NCBI RefSeq assembly: GCF_033568475.1
Contig: NC_133120.1
Location: forward strand, 83,036,151-83,100,150
Source of the DNA: Henckelia pumila
Lineage: Eukaryota > Streptophyta > Magnoliopsida > Lamiales > Gesneriaceae
DNA length: 64,000 nt
Reading direction: 5' to 3'
Shown here piece after piece: positions 11,584 through 20,940 of this stretch. The notes under the pieces are model-generated. The model saw only the letters and a program-made list of their open reading frames with translations, was not told the origin of the DNA and did no database searches. Position numbers and translations under genes: made by a program. How positions within the stretch are numbered: the stretch's first letter is position 1; each line of letters begins with the position of its first letter.

Positions 11584-13000
11584 TGTCACGCCCCGCTCCC
11601 GGGTCCGGGTGACATCGTCGTTGCTTTCAAATATCATTTGAAAACAACCAGGCTCTTAGTACAGAATTTAACTAAAACCACTCTATTTTATAGATAAAAT
11701 ACAACTCAGAATTCCCAAAAAAAATCGAATAAAATTGCGGAAGCTTCTTACATCTTAAAAATCAGAATAATAACTATAAAATCTCAAAAACTCTCTTTAT
11801 CACCATCTCCCAACATGTCGTGTTCTCGATTTCTTCGACTTGATCTTCATTCCTATCTGGGGAGGAAAGTAAGGGGTGAGTGTTTTGGGAAACACTCAGC
11901 AAGTGGGGGCCGATCGATCATACCAAAAATACATATATATATATAGATATATTCATTTGAGAAAACTCATACTTGTATTTCAAGCATGTCATATTTCAAA
12001 ACATATCATCTCATAACATGTCACATCATAGCATAACATAAACATCATCATCATAACAAAATCAACATGATTTACATATTTTGGCCAGACACTGAAATTC
12101 CTCTCATTATTCGTGGCTAACTGATCAGTCCCCTATATGTAATCCCTCTAAGGGGTGAGGTCATAGAACGGTTATTATTACCCACCGCATCAGGGCCATA
12201 ACATATCATGGTTCGGAAATTCCCTTTCCACTCCTAATTTGAGTCATAACAGTGCCAAAACATACTTATAACAAATTCATCAAGAATATCAATTACATAG
12301 CAAAATTCGAAAGAATATCATGAACGATCGAAATTTTAAATCATACATAAGGTTTTAAAACAAAAGCCCACTTACCGAATAACTTGTGCGGAAACAAAAA
12401 TCAGAAACTTGAACATATGGGAAAAGCTTCGACCGAAATCTTAGAAACAGGTCCACGAAATAATCAGCCTTAATTTCTCAAACTTCCTACTGTTGAGTCT
12501 CCTCGGGAATTGAAAAATTGATTGAATTATTACTTTCTCTTCACAATTCCTACTCCAACTCCACGTGCATGAAGAAAAAAAAAAGCCAACTTCTTGACTC
12601 AAACTTAAAGCTTTGACTTTCAAATTATAAAAGTGAAGGTATACTAGAAATTGACTCAAGGGAAAACCTTATTCATTCGAAGGTTTGCTTCGAAAATAAG
12701 GAGAGAAAATAGAGATGATTTAAGTGTGATTTTCAACGAGGCTTGCTCATCTATTTATAAGCACAAAAAGAAGTTTAAGATGGACTAGGATTTCGATAAT
12801 CAAAGTTTGAATGAAAATCATATCACTTAAAGATTTTACTCCATCTATATCTTGATTACTTATCTTAATTTTGTAAACTAAATATCTCACAAAATTAATA
12901 AATAAAATCTAAATATATACTATATCTCCAAAATTATCTCGGAATATATAATTATACCATGAATTAAAAAATATAAATTTTAAAAATCCGGGGTTTCACA
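11584..13000 (-). repeat. LTR (5' LTR in element orientation)
   Basis: 1417 bp partner of 9719-11135, with about a dozen differences by eye. The primer-binding site lies immediately to its left. Confidence 0.9.
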
Positions 13001-13005
13001 AGCGA

Positions 13006-13977
13006 TGTTCAAGTTTTACACATGATTAGAGTTGTAAATCATTACCTTATCCCTATATATTTTGATCTATCATCCTGATATTCTCCATCGTCTCATCAAA
13101 CTAGTCGAATCGTGCCTAAGATGTTTGTAAATCATCTTTATTGATTATTCTAAAAATAGAGAACAAAAACGTTTGATGTGGATTTTCCGAGTTCACACGA
13201 GAAATATGAATGTTTAGAATAAGAATATGTACTGCATGAACTCAAGTACAAAGCTATGAGCCACCATCACATCTTGCGCTCATGATGAGAAAATTGAGAA
13301 TTTCCCACTTATGATCTAACTTTTGTAGACGTGGTCCTCATCAAGGCTTATTAAGGATTTTAATTGGTGAACATGCATACAATTGTTAGATGTAAATTGT
13401 CTTATTCGAGTCACATCTAGGAGGGGAAAGGTGGATGATGACCCTGAAGTCAGAATTAATGGCCCTGATCAATTTTGCAGGTCAATTGAGATCCTTGATA
13501 TCCCACCCGGACACTACCCGGGTGGGGTAGCATCGACCGATTCCTTGGAGGGATAAAAGGAAATGGGGATGCTATTCCAACAACGACTCTAGTGAAAGTG
13601 GAAGGAATCACAACAAAGTTATGTTTTTAACAGTTTACCATCTTCTTAAGCGTTTTCATGGCAATAATTCAAAGAGCTAATAAAGATGGTGGGATTCTAT
13701 TAGAACCCGATCCAATTTTACAATGGAACGACTTGTCCCTCTTTCTTGAAAATGAAAAAAAAAATAAATTTTGATTTCTTATGTGATATATCTAAAAGGT
13801 ACTTTAACTGGTTCTATTTACATCTAAGTCATCACATCGACTCAATTTTTGGTACGTTTAATGCTGTGCCTTTATATATCAGAAAAAACCAAACCAAGTT
13901 GCCAACCCACCAAGAAGTTGGAGCACCAACTGTGAAAACTTGGAATGGAACAAGTAAAGAAACAGGGAACACAAAGA
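13006..13977 (+). promoter_or_regulatory. Upstream region of the NPF gene
   Basis: About 970 bp between the LTR element and the NPF start. TTATATAT at 13872-13879 is a good TATA candidate about 100 bp before the ATG at 13978. A perfect GC-rich hairpin lies at 13502-13526: CCCACCCGG, 7-nt loop, CCGGGTGGG. No other gene is visible. Confidence 0.5.
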
Positions 13978-16475
13978 ATGGATGAGGGAAAATGGGTTCA
14001 TGATTCTTCTGTTGATCATAAAGGAAGAGCTCCTCTTCGAGCCTCGACGGGTTCGTGGACAGCTGCCCTTTTCATCATAGGTAAACACCAATATATGATT
14101 CATGTGCATCAGATGCGTGTGACGTGCTATATTTCTTGCAAGTGAGAATGTTTTCTCGAAACTATTTTATACTTCTGTTTAACTCTATTTTCAGATGATC
14201 TTTTTCTGGAATAATGATTATACCATGCTCGAAAATAATCGAGCTACCATAATACTACGTCGAGTGTAAACAACTCGTTAGATTAAGTTATAAGCAACTT
14301 CGAATTTGCAACTTAATTCATGATTCTTCAGTTTCTCCATATTAGTCAAGAACTGAAGTTAACTTAAGCAGAATCTCTTCTTACTGAGTTCCAAAAGACT
14401 TGGAAAATAAAGTTAGTGGTATTAGAATGCAGATATTATGCAAATTTTAAACAAGAACCAGGCCAATAAATAATAAAAATAAATAAATAGATGAAAACCA
14501 CCTTGTTTTCTTGCTGCAAGATGCCATTTTTACCCATAAAATTATAGACAATCTTCATTTCATTAATGAAATTTCTGAGAGGATTTAGAAACAATATGGA
14601 CAAGCTACCAGTGTTTCATGTGCGGATGCAGTAGCTTACAAGAATCTCTTTGGAATTTTCCATTGCAGCCATCGAGTTCAGTGAAAGGTTGAGTTATTTT
14701 GGAATAGCAACAAGTTTAATCATATACCTCACAAAAGTGATTCATCAAGACTTGAAAATAGCAGCAAAAAGTGTCAACTATTGGTCTGGTGTAACAACTA
14801 TGATGCCTTTACTCGGGGGGTTTTTAGCCGATGCTTACCTTGGCCGATTCTACACGGTTCTAGCCGCATCCATTGTCTATCTCCTGGTAACATGATCTTC
14901 TTTTTCTTCCAAAACTGTCGGAACTAAGTCTTGAAACATCTGATTTTCATTCAAAGAAACCATGTATATAATATTGCCACTTTTGATGTCAAAGCAGGGG
15001 TTGCTTCTGTTAACGATGTCTCAAATAGTCCCGGATTTGAAGCCATGTGAAACAGGATATTGTCAGAACCCTCGAAGAATCCACGAGGTGCTCTTCTTCC
15101 TAGCAATCTATTTGATCTCGATAGGCACTGGAGGGCATAAGCCCGCGTTGGAGAGCTTTGGAGCAGACCAGTTTGATGATGACCATCCTGAAGAAAGAAG
15201 GAAGAAAATGTCTTTTTTTAATTGGTGGAACATTGGCCTTTGTTGTGGTCTCCTATTCGGTGTAACAATCATAGTTTACATCCAAGATCACATCAGCTAT
15301 GCTGCAGCTGATATAATTCTTACAGCTGTGTTGGCTTCCTCTACTGTTGTATTTTGTTCAGGAAGGCCATTTTATCGTTTTAGAAAGCCGACTGGAAGTC
15401 CCTTAACACCAATGCTACAAGTATTCTTAGCAGCCATCCGCAAGAGAAATCTTGCATATCCAGTAGAACCTGAGCTACTGTATGAAGTTCCTAGATCAGA
15501 AAAGACACAAGGAAGGCTTCTTTTTCACACCAAAAAGCTCAAGTAAGATATCTTATTCCAAAATCAATGAATTTAATTAAGGGGGTGTGTTACCGAGTAT
15601 GTTGGATCATAATATTTACCAGGTTTCTCGATAGAGCTGCAATAATTGAACACGTGCAAAATCCAGCTGAGAGTGAGTTAAAACCGTGGAGACTTGCAAC
15701 TGTAACCAAAGTAGAGGAAATGAAGCTCATAGTCAACATGATCCCGATTTGGTTCACTACTCTGCCATTCGGTATCTGTGTGGCACAAGCTGCTACATTC
15801 TTCATCAAACAAGGTACAACATTGAATCGCAAAGTCACACACAATTTTATGATCCCACCAGCCTCGATATATTCGATGACAGCAGTAGGGATGATAGTCT
15901 CTGTTGCAATCTACGACAAAATCCTGGTGCCCTTCTTGAGAAAAGTAACTGGAAACGAGAGAGGGATTAGTATTCTCCAAAGGATTGGTTTTGGGATGAT
16001 TTTCTCGGTTTCCACTATGGTGGTGGCGGCCTTGGTTGAGAGAAAGAGACTACGCATAGTGGAGAAAAATCCAATGGAAGGTTCAGTTTCAATGAGCATT
16101 TTCTGGCTAGCACCGCAATTTTTTATCATCGGAATAGGCGACGGGTTCACACTAGTGGGATTACAAGAGTACTTCTACGACCAAGTGCCTGATTCTATGA
16201 GAAGCTTAGGCATTGCATTTTACCTCAGCGTCATTGGTGTAGGAAACTTTCTTAGCAGTCTTCTAATAACTTTAGTGGATCATATAACAGATAAGGGTGG
16301 AGAAAGTTGGTTTGGCAAGGATTTGAACAGTAGCCGACTCGACTATTTTTACTGGTTTTTAGCATGCGTTACGGCTGTCAACTTAGGAGCCTATGCCTTT
16401 ATTGCTAGACGGTATTCTTACAAGAATGTACAGAAAACAACAGCAGCCTCTGCTGATGGTCCTTTCGACGATTAA
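13978..16475 (+). CDS. NPF (NRT1/PTR) family proton-coupled transporter, NPF5-like
   Basis: Four exons: 13978-14080, 14669-14886, 14998-15542 and 15623-16475. They total 1719 nt and 572 residues, normal for NPF. The N terminus is MDEGKWVHDSSVDHKGRAPL. Exon 2 opens with the ExxER proton-coupling motif in EFSERLSYFG. Exon 3 carries GTGGHKPALESFGADQFDDD and the NWW segment, then a central loop with FYRFRKPTGSPLTPMLQV. Exon 4 has the later membrane helices (PQFFIIGIGDGFTLVGLQEY, VGNFLSSLLI). About 12 membrane segments are expected. NPF proteins carry nitrate, peptides, glucosinolates or hormones across plasma or vacuolar membranes; the substrate here cannot be read from sequence. The subfamily is by recalled similarity. 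I chose the ATG at 13978 because MDEGKWV is a typical NPF start; an in-frame ATG at 13945 would add 11 residues. The gene converges on the receptor kinase to its right. Confidence 0.93.
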
Positions 16476-17016
16476 ATCCCGAGTTTCATCTAGATTGGTA
16501 GGTACTCTGGCAGCACCATCTGCAAAACTTGTTTTCTTTTTCAACTGGACCTGATTATCAATGTTTACCTGAAGATTTAGAATAACTACAACTCACAAAA
16601 AGTTAATGTTCCATTGTGCAAGGTTTCAAAAGCAAATTCTACAGCAAAATATGTGAGTTTTTATGGCATTTCTTGAATTCAAAATATTAAGTATGCACGA
16701 CTTAATGTTCTGGAGATTAAAAGGACCATCAAGAAGTAATCTATCTGCAATACTGCATGTATCTTTACTATAAGTTAATTACATTAGTTATCTGAATAAA
16801 GTAAACCTTTATTCAGATTCGTCGGAATAAATTTGAAATAATTTTATAATAACAAAATATTAAAGAACATGCCAATTTCTTTGAAGAAATAACTAAAGAT
16901 TTATTTGTGTCATGAAATTAAAAAAACTGTAGGATTCTCTATACTGTAAGTAATACTAGTTTTGATCCCTGGAGTGCAAAAACACTTGAAGAAACAAGTG
17001 GTAGATATTGCTAGTT
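16476..17016. other. Convergent 3' spacer
   Basis: About 540 bp between the 3' ends of the NPF gene (plus) and the receptor kinase (minus). AATAAA occurs at about 16795 on the plus strand. No gene. Confidence 0.5.
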
Positions 17017-19422
17017 CTAAGCTTGAATTTCCGTCTCATTTTCACATTCCAATAGAGTTTGCACCACAGAAGCCATTGTTGGCCTCTTGTTTCTATCTTC
17101 ATCCACACAACGAACTCCTGTTTGAATAAGAATAGCTGCTTGATTTCTGCTGAATTTGCCCTCCAATCTTGAATCCACGATGCTTTCAATCCAAGATGAG
17201 CTTCCTATCTCAATCTTTTTCCTCGTTACCCGCACAAAATTCGTCAGCGCGGATTCATTTTCATGTCCATCTTCATCTTCCATGATCCAATTTGACAGCC
17301 TGATCCCCCTTACCATTTCCAAGATCACCACTCCATATCCAAAGACATCTACTTTTGCGGTGATGGGATGGTTCAGTGCCCATTCAGGAGCCATGTAGCC
17401 TTTTGTCCCGCGGATTCTGGTGAATTCTGAGCCAGGTCCTCCTCGTTGCGAGAGTTTTGCCAGGCCAAAATCTGCAATCTTTGGTAAAAATTCTGGGTCG
17501 AGAAGTATATTTTCAGGCTTCACGTCGCAGTGTATGACCCATTCTAAACACTCGTGGTGGAGATAGGCCAACCCTTTTGCAGTGCCTAATGCCACGGCAT
17601 ATCTTTGTTTCCATCCGAGGAAATTGGAGTCGAAAAGATGCCTGTCGAGCGAGAGGTTTTCGACATATTCATAGACTAAAAGGCGACGTCTCCCTTCAGA
17701 ACAAAACCCCCAAGTTCTTACAAGATTCATGTGATTGATCTTTCCGATGGTGCTAATCTCTGCCCAGTATTCTTCTTGCCCTTGAAGTACATCCCCTAGC
17801 CTCTTTACTGCCACGACTCTTTCGTCTGATAGAACGCCCTTAAAAACAACCCCCGAGCCTCCTCTTCCCAACTCCTCCTTGAAATTTCCGGTTGCTTTCT
17901 TAAGCTCACTGTAGCTGTAACATCTAAACTGACTGGATATCATGCGATATCCGGCCTCAACTGAGGCTGGAATCCCATGTTTTCTGAATAAGAACCACCA
18001 GCCTAGTACAATGAAAATCAGTTCAATTGTCCCAATGGCTATAGCAAAAGAGTAAATATACACCCACTTCACCCTTCTGTTGGCAAAATCATACATAGAG
18101 GGCGAACCCTCGAGAACAACTGAGTCGCTAGATCCACAAGTTGTACTTGAACTTGAGGCATGAAAAATATCAGGTTTTTCCGTCTGTAGTTCTCCAGGGA
18201 TCTTGATGTATATACTTGCAGGGAAATCGGGAGAAGCATAACCATTCAAAAGAGCACTCTTCACAAAACAGAAACCTTGTCCCAATAGCCGATAACTGAA
18301 TCCTAGACACCGAAAATCTTCCAAACAGATTTGCCTACACGTCTCAAATGTCACTGGATTTGTGGCATTCAAATCATAACCGTAGAAATCTGTATGAGGG
18401 ATCTCCAAGAATTTCACCATTCGAGAACTCAACAGGCCTTCATCAAACATGCCCTTGCATCCGGAATTCCAGTCACTCGGATCAACCACTTCGAATCCAG
18501 GAGGGCACACACACGTAGGTTCCGGTGCATAAACACATATGGCGTTTCTCCCACACACGCCTCTTACATTACAAGGTTCTATAAGAGCCTGCCATGTCAC
18601 ATCCCACAAGCCCGTCGAATTAACCAAGCTATAAACTCTTAAATTCCCATCATAATCCATTGTCAGCCTCCTTTTCACTCCATAACCCATATCAGAAGCA
18701 TTAAACTGTAAAAGATCACTTGACAAAAACCTGCCCATATCATCTAAAACCGCGATTCTGCTTCCGTTATAGTTAGTTCTACCATTTGTGTAAATACTAT
18801 TGTCAGGATTCGGCCAGTAAGAGATAGATGTGTCAGGGCTATCATATATCAACCTCAAAACGTTATCGCTACCAAAGTAAAGATTAAAATAGCCCGTTTC
18901 ATAACTACCATTTCTCAAAAGAGATGTCAATTTTGTAGTCTTGGTGAATCTCTGATACGGTAAAAGCGTATCAGCGGGAGAATCAAAACTTTCCCAGAGG
19001 ATATCACCTCCAGGATTTGTCAAAACAAGATTCCCTGAATCAAGAACCTGAGCTGCAGCAACATCAGTAGAAGTTGTATTGGTCTCCCACACGATGGTGC
19101 CATCGATATCCGTCAAGACCATCGTCCCGTCTCGCCGAAACGTCAGTCTTGAGCCTTTGCTGTTGACTGGTCTGTCCCGATTAGCCACCCAAACAACAGT
19201 TTTGTCCAGGGAGTTTGTGAACCAGATTGCAAGCCAGTAGGCATTGGTTCCGAGGCCGTAAAAGCCGCAAGTGAAGGAGTTGTCGGGGGAGGTGATAAAG
19301 TCCGAATCTTTTTCGACGGACAAGGAATCACCTCTTTCCAAAGATACAGTTGCGGAATGAATGAAGAGCAAGAAGAAGATCAGGAGTGGAAGACAGAGGG
19401 ATTCAAGAATTGGGCTTCCCAT
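17017..19422 (-). CDS. G-type lectin S-domain receptor-like Ser/Thr kinase, ZmPK1-like
   Basis: A single intronless frame of 801 residues. A signal peptide covers about 1-27, followed by a B-lectin domain (about 30-150, with VVWVANRDRPV and DSGNLVL), an S-locus glycoprotein region, a Cys-rich EGF-like segment (about 283-310, CNVRGVCGRNAICVY), a PAN-type region (about 355-410), one membrane helix (about 453-478) and a kinase domain (about 515-795). Kinase landmarks are GRGGSGVVFKG (519-529), Lys540 in VAVK, HCDVKPEN (631-638) with catalytic Asp633, DFG (651-653) and APE (678-680). Cys rather than Arg precedes Asp633, so this is a non-RD kinase, a class often linked to immune receptors. The protein would sit in the plasma membrane with lectin outside and kinase inside. 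The ligand is unknown. Similarity to ZmPK1-type kinases is from memory of the family. Confidence 0.94.
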   Translation of the reverse strand: MGSPILESLCLPLLIFFLLFIHSATVSLERGDSLSVEKDSDFITSPDNSFTCGFYGLGTNAYWLAIWFTNSLDKTVVWVANRDRPVNSKGSRLTFRRDGTMVLTDIDGTIVWETNTTSTDVAAAQVLDSGNLVLTNPGGDILWESFDSPADTLLPYQRFTKTTKLTSLLRNGSYETGYFNLYFGSDNVLRLIYDSPDTSISYWPNPDNSIYTNGRTNYNGSRIAVLDDMGRFLSSDLLQFNASDMGYGVKRRLTMDYDGNLRVYSLVNSTGLWDVTWQALIEPCNVRGVCGRNAICVYAPEPTCVCPPGFEVVDPSDWNSGCKGMFDEGLLSSRMVKFLEIPHTDFYGYDLNATNPVTFETCRQICLEDFRCLGFSYRLLGQGFCFVKSALLNGYASPDFPASIYIKIPGELQTEKPDIFHASSSSTTCGSSDSVVLEGSPSMYDFANRRVKWVYIYSFAIAIGTIELIFIVLGWWFLFRKHGIPASVEAGYRMISSQFRCYSYSELKKATGNFKEELGRGGSGVVFKGVLSDERVVAVKRLGDVLQGQEEYWAEISTIGKINHMNLVRTWGFCSEGRRRLLVYEYVENLSLDRHLFDSNFLGWKQRYAVALGTAKGLAYLHHECLEWVIHCDVKPENILLDPEFLPKIADFGLAKLSQRGGPGSEFTRIRGTKGYMAPEWALNHPITAKVDVFGYGVVILEMVRGIRLSNWIMEDEDGHENESALTNFVRVTRKKIEIGSSSWIESIVDSRLEGKFSRNQAAILIQTGVRCVDEDRNKRPTMASVVQTLLECENETEIQA

Positions 19423-19497
19423 TTTTCTCAGAATGTGAGAATGGACAAGGGAAAGAAGTGTAGAATAAGTTGTAGGCCGGCTCCATACTTGAGCGTG

Positions 19498-19505
19498 TAT
19501 TTATA
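19498..19505 (-). promoter_or_regulatory. TATA box of the S-domain receptor kinase
   Basis: TATAAATA on the minus strand, about 75 bp upstream of the ATG at 19422. This leaves room for a transcription start near 19465 and a short 5' leader. Confidence 0.7.
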
Positions 19506-19605
19506 CAGAAGAAGCATGAATACTTTGCGGACATGGACGATGGACCCGGCGGCTGCCCAAGTTGATCTTGTATTTAATGAAACTTTCATTCCATTTCGTG
19601 AATAG

Positions 19606-19951
19606 AAAATTTGAATCTGTATTAATTTCGAAGTTTCTAAAATTTAAAGCTATAAACCATATTAATAAATAATAATAATATTATTATTATTATATTTTGA
19701 AGGGTCTTCAACTCGGTGGGATAGGTAAGCATTTAACTTGTGGTCAAACGTAAGATTCTCCCAATCAACGTGTCATATTTGGCTTGTTCAACGGGGGTTT
19801 AATTAACTAGCGTTACTATCGTGTAAGTTCGAGAGCTAACCGAATGCGCAATGAAAAATAACCGTTGTGGTTTACTTGACTAATCTGATTTGCATACTAT
19901 TGTGTTAGTTCAGAGATTTACTCAATTTGCACCGAAAAATTCTTTTATTAA

Positions 19952-19993
<42 letters not shown>
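19606..19993. other. Spacer with (ATA)n microsatellite
   Basis: No gene. A trinucleotide (ATA/TAA) tract of about 14 units runs from 19951 to about 19992, directly beside the inverted-repeat element that follows. A shorter AAT/ATT inverted tract lies at about 19664-19694. Confidence 0.6.
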
Positions 19994-20544
19994 CAATGTT
20001 CTAAAAAGCGTGTCGAAGCGTGAGAGCCAAGTTTCAAACTTTTTAAGCTTAAGCGCGATTACTGCGAGCTTAAGCGTACGCTTAAGCCTAAAAAAATGTT
20101 TTTAATTTAAACTATAATTTTAGTCATCTCAAACAAATCGAGTGTAATGAATTAATTCTTTGTGAGATTCTTATTCAATTTATTTCATCATTCATTTCAT
20201 ATCTCGTGTCATCGAACATAAACTAAATTAATTGGTTTAATTTAAAACATTAGCTGTAAAATCTCTCAATATGTACTGCATTCAAATCATCGCTACACTT
20301 AACCATACAATATTATACATATTTAACATTTACATTGCTAACAATCGCTGACTAGTAAAAACGATAATTTATGATCTATTTTGGTCTTATTAATCAATTT
20401 TGATTTATAAAAAAATCACATTTAAGTGTATTTAATGACACTTAACATGATCAACCTATGTTTGATCGCGTTTGGCCGAAGCGTAAAAAAGTTTCAAGCT
20501 TAAGCGAGATTAAACGAACTTAATCAAGTTTTTTTAAAACATTG
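19994..20544. mobile_element. Terminal-inverted-repeat element, about 550 bp, family unsure
   Basis: The left end reads CAATGTTCTAAAAAGCGTG and the right end TTTTTTTAAAACATTG, which are imperfect inverted repeats. Subterminal stretches repeat GCTTAAGCG-type words near both ends (about 20041-20090 and 20499-20525). No transposase. No convincing target duplication was found, so the superfamily is open. Confidence 0.55.
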
Positions 20545-20940
20545 CTTACAATAGCCTTTTTGGACGTTAACAATTATTGCATGATTATAAATATAATAGT
20601 CACTAAAATAATTCTTTCAGAGATCTGATGTGTACATGAAGAAGATACGACGGATAAGAAAGTTGACTTGTGATGTAGGACAATTATTTGATCGTAACTG
20701 AAAATGTTGACAATTACACTAAATTAAATATTTAAATTTCCTGCAAAGAACACCAGCAAGAGACATTCCATTGACCCGATGAATCCGCGTGGTCGCAAAT
20801 CGCATAATAATATGACCCATCGGTCAGGACAGGATAATTGACTTGTATAGTTGTATTAGTATTACTAATAAATAATGAATGGATATAGTTGTGAAAGCCA
20901 CAAACAAATGTACCAGACTAACAAGTTTCTCGGATACAAG
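20545..20940. other. Spacer at the 3' side of the ABCG gene
   Basis: No gene seen. AT-rich, and should include the 3' UTR of the minus-strand ABCG gene that ends at 20941. Confidence 0.4.

Larger units (their letters stand above)
9719..13000 (-). mobile_element. Non-autonomous LTR retrotransposon, likely Ty3/gypsy-derived (fossil)
   Basis: Two LTRs of 1417 bp (9719-11135 and 11584-13000) flank a core of only 448 bp. AGCGA occurs on both sides (9714-9718 and 13001-13005), a 5-bp target duplication. The element reads on the minus strand: LTRs start TGTGAAACCCCGG and end GGGGCGTGACA, and the primer-binding site TGGTATCAAAGC, matching initiator-Met tRNA, lies just inside the right-hand LTR (about 11568-11579). 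Beside the other LTR is a purine-rich tract (AAGGTGGGAGGAA). The core has no gag or pol. A short relic next to the purine tract reads like the tail of a Ty3/gypsy polyprotein. The LTRs differ at roughly 1% of sites by eye, suggesting insertion a few hundred thousand years ago at usual plant rates. It looks structurally whole. Confidence 0.9.

Noticed and set aside
10576-12659. Identical 72-residue minus-strand open frames at 10576-10794 and 12441-12659
   Set aside because: They sit at the same place in the two LTRs of one element; identity reflects LTR duplication, and the protein has no domain.
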